Shown piece by piece: positions 6,314 to 8,083 of a DNA stretch of 8,083 nucleotides (the stretch's first letter is position 1; every line of letters begins with the position of its first letter). The notes under the pieces are model-generated. The model worked only from the letters and a program-made list of their open reading frames with translations, was not told where the DNA came from and did no database searches. The stretch spans positions 1 through 8,083 of the forward strand of contig CANQQH010000046.1 of the NCBI GenBank assembly GCA_947625955.1, written 5' to 3'. The DNA is from an uncultured Clostridia bacterium. GTDB lineage: Bacteria > Bacillota > Clostridia > Christensenellales > UBA1242. A program made the translations under genes and the position numbers.

Positions 6314-6342
6314 AGTATAACACCAAACATCAATCTTGTCAA
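6314..6342 (-). promoter_or_regulatory. Promoter for the small membrane gene (and secG)
   Basis: Perfect TTGACA (6337-6342) and TATACT (6314-6319), the latter preceded by TGT (extended -10), are separated by 17 bp. The -35 begins 5 bp after the tpiA stop. The predicted start near 6307 is about 11 nt before the ATG and leaves just the GAGGGTG ribosome binding site as leader. Confidence 0.75.
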
Positions 6343-6347
6343 TGCCA

Positions 6348-7061
6348 CTATCTCATGCAAATCTTTGCAAAATCGTGAGGGTTCTTGGTTGCGCCGCCAA
6401 TCAAAACGCCGTCAACAACATCGAGCGCCAAAATCCCGTCAACATTTTTGAGATTAACACTTCCACCATACATAACCTTGGTTTTGTATTTGAGCACCTT
6501 TTCAGCTTCAGTTTTGATTGTTTTCATTATTGGTTCAAGTTCCTCAGGTGAAAGACTGTTCCCCGTTCCAATCGCGCTTGCAGGCTCCCAAACAACGATA
6601 ATATTGTCGTTTTTGTTGCTAACGCTTCTAAAAAGTTCTCTCAGTTCCTGCCTCAAAACTTCTTCATAGCCCTTCTTGCCGTCAATGCTCAAACAAACCA
6701 TGCAAATCATACCTTCATTTTGCGCAAGCTTGATTTTTTTCGCGATAGTCTTGTTGTCTTCCAAGAACAAATTTCGCCTTTCGCTATGCCCCAAGATCAC
6801 GGCCTTTGCGCCCACAGAGCAAACTTGTTTTGCAGAAACTTCGCCGGTGTAGGCTCCCTCTTCAAACTGCGAGATGTCCTGCGCACCAACCATAATCTTG
6901 CTTTTCTTCGCGATTTCACAAACACTTGCCAAAAAAGGATACGATGGGCAAACAACAACTTGGTTCGAAGTTTTCTTCGTTTCTTTTTTTACAATTTTAA
7001 TAAACTTTATTGTATCGTCAAATAATTTCGTTTCTTTTAGATTAGCAACAATCCACTTCAT
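6348..7061 (-). CDS. tpiA: Triosephosphate isomerase
   Basis: Interconverts dihydroxyacetone phosphate and glyceraldehyde 3-phosphate in glycolysis. The product has 237 residues, slightly short of the usual 250. The TIM-barrel active site is complete: N7 and Lys9 in ANLKE, electrophile His92 in LGHSERR (90-96), catalytic base Glu159 in WEP, loop-6 AIGTG at 163-167, YGGSV at 198-202 and phosphate-binding GVLIGGA at 218-224. Divergent points are ANLKET in place of the near-universal NWKMN, WEPAS in place of YEPVW at the loop-6 hinge, and CLSID in place of the common CVGET (123-127). ATG 7059-7061 follows AAAGGA (7072-7077) by 10 nt, and that SD overlaps the pgk stop. With the 14-nt gap this suggests co-transcription and translational coupling. 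No terminator is visible after it. Confidence 0.95.
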   Translation of the reverse strand: MKWIVANLKETKLFDDTIKFIKIVKKETKKTSNQVVVCPSYPFLASVCEIAKKSKIMVGAQDISQFEEGAYTGEVSAKQVCSVGAKAVILGHSERRNLFLEDNKTIAKKIKLAQNEGMICMVCLSIDGKKGYEEVLRQELRELFRSVSNKNDNIIVVWEPASAIGTGNSLSPEELEPIMKTIKTEAEKVLKYKTKVMYGGSVNLKNVDGILALDVVDGVLIGGATKNPHDFAKICMR

Positions 7062-7075
7062 AAGTTATTTTTCCT

Positions 7076-8083
7076 TTATTTATCTTCAAGCACTTCAACG
7101 CCGGGAAGTGGCGAACCCTCCAAGAATTTCAAAGTTGCCCCGCCACCTGTTGAAAGATGAGTTATTTTGTTTGCATAGCCAAGTTCCGTGATGGCAGCAA
7201 CGCTGTCTCCACCACCAACAACCGAAACGGCGTCGGTCTTGGCGATTGCCTTTGCGATTTTCTTTGTTCCCTTTTGGAACTTCTTAAATTCATAAACGCC
7301 AAGAGGTCCATTCCAAATAATGGTCTTTGCCTTCTTGATTTCATTTTTGAAAAGTTTGATGGTCTTTGGCCCAATGTCCATGCCCTGATAGCCCTCAGGG
7401 ATGTTGTAGGCGTCAACAACCTTGCTCTTTGCGTTTGGAGAGAACTCGTTCGCAACAACAACGTCAACAGGGAGCAAAAGCTTGACATTCAGCCTTTCAG
7501 CCTCTTCGATGATCTTCGTTGCAACTTCAACCTTGTCTTCTTCAAAGCGGCTCATAGAAAGTATGCCACCGCGCGCCTTAATGAAGGTGTTTGCCATTGC
7601 CCCACCAACCAAAATCACATTGGCTTTTGAGAGCAATTTCAAAATCACACCAATCTTGTCGGAAATCTTCGCCCCGCCCATTATAACAACAAATGGTGGT
7701 TCAGCTTCGTTAACGGCCTTGCTCAGCGAGAGGATCTCCTTGCTTATCAAAAATCCTGCAACTGCTGGAATATGCCTTGCAATCCCAGCTGTTGAAGCAT
7801 GAGCTCTGTGCGAAACGCCGAACGCGTCGTTAACAAAGATGTCGGCAAGGCTTGCAAGTTCTCTTGCAAAATGGTCGTCGTTCTCCTCTTCTTCCTTATA
7901 GAATCTCACGTTTTCGAGCATAACAACTTCGCCGTCTTGCATTTCGCTTGTCAGCTTCTTTGCACTTTCACCAATGGTGTCGGTTGCCATTTTAACCGGA
8001 ACACCCAAAAGTTCTTGCAGCCTTCTTGCAACTGGGGCGAGCGAAAATTTTGGGTTCACCATTCCCTTTGGCCTGCCAAGGTG
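7076..8083 (-). CDS. pgk: Phosphoglycerate kinase, 5' end beyond window
   Basis: Transfers phosphate from 1,3-bisphosphoglycerate to ADP, the first ATP-yielding step of glycolysis. The frame is open to the window edge, giving 335 residues. Pgk is about 390-410 residues, so roughly 60 N-terminal residues are missing; the ATG at 8060-8062 is internal. Visible motifs in order are HLGRPKG at the edge (substrate-binding His and Arg), NPKFSLAPVA, LENVRFYKEEE, VNDAFGVSHRAHAST, VIMGGAKISDKIGVI, LVGGAMANTF, the nucleotide-side IWNGPLGVYEF with the KGT that follows, VVGGGDSVAA and the C-terminal STGGGATLKFLEG. All substrate and ATP-binding blocks expected in this part of the protein are present. It is transcribed ahead of tpiA with a 14-nt gap, the common Firmicutes pgk-tpiA order; its promoter lies outside the window. 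Confidence 0.97.
   Translation of the reverse strand, partial: HLGRPKGMVNPKFSLAPVARRLQELLGVPVKMATDTIGESAKKLTSEMQDGEVVMLENVRFYKEEEENDDHFARELASLADIFVNDAFGVSHRAHASTAGIARHIPAVAGFLISKEILSLSKAVNEAEPPFVVIMGGAKISDKIGVILKLLSKANVILVGGAMANTFIKARGGILSMSRFEEDKVEVATKIIEEAERLNVKLLLPVDVVVANEFSPNAKSKVVDAYNIPEGYQGMDIGPKTIKLFKNEIKKAKTIIWNGPLGVYEFKKFQKGTKKIAKAIAKTDAVSVVGGGDSVAAITELGYANKITHLSTGGGATLKFLEGSPLPGVEVLEDK

Noticed and set aside
983..7078. Possible alternative genetic code, because no visible gene ends in TGA
   Set aside because: Trp codons inspected are TGG, no in-frame TGA interrupts any gene, and six TAA plus two TAG among eight stops is expected by chance in an AT-rich genome.
1..8083. Mobile elements, CRISPR arrays, tRNA/rRNA genes, phage or defence genes
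   Set aside because: Nearly all the sequence is accounted for by conserved housekeeping genes on one strand. I saw no transposase motifs, regularly spaced repeats or tRNA-like folds.

Overview
The window is an AT-rich stretch of bacterial chromosome carrying ordinary housekeeping genes. Every gene I can support lies on the minus strand, so transcription runs from high to low coordinates. Three things point to a low-GC Gram-positive (Firmicutes-type, Clostridia/Bacilli-like) bacterium: purine-rich Shine-Dalgarno sequences before nearly every gene, vegetative-type promoters close to TTGACA/TATAAT, and short hairpin terminators followed by T-runs. The gene set (PepF, DegV, a DUF378-like protein, clostridial-style SecG) also fits. 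I cannot name a species. The standard genetic code is used: the frames stay open over long distances, and the eight visible stop codons are six TAA and two TAG.

In transcription order, the right end holds a glycolytic pair. It is phosphoglycerate kinase (pgk, 5' end outside the window) and then triosephosphate isomerase (tpiA), 14 nt apart, with the tpiA ribosome binding site overlapping the pgk stop. After tpiA come a promoter, an unrecognised 75-residue two-helix membrane protein, another promoter, and secG, the small SecYEG translocon subunit, closed by a hairpin terminator. Next is a 77-residue DUF378-like membrane protein with its own terminator. A promoter with a 17-bp spacer then drives pepF (M3 oligoendopeptidase F) and, 15 nt later, a guanylate-kinase-family gene, ending at a perfect 20-bp palindromic terminator.

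A 274-bp intergenic region then leads to pyrG (CTP synthase), which has a full-consensus promoter, a short leader and a long imperfect terminator hairpin. Last is a DegV-family fatty-acid-binding protein with its own strong promoter; its final codons run off the left edge.

The genes form about five short transcription units: pgk-tpiA; the small membrane gene with secG; the DUF378-like gene; pepF-gmk; and pyrG and degV as single genes. They cover central carbon flux, secretion, peptide turnover, nucleotide triphosphate supply and probably exogenous fatty-acid use. I see no mobile element, CRISPR array, RNA gene, phage gene or defence system. The less ordinary points are the unknown membrane protein between tpiA and secG, a duplicated extended -10 element before secG, divergent motifs in TpiA and the guanylate kinase, and a possible plus-strand transcript in the pyrG-gmk gap.
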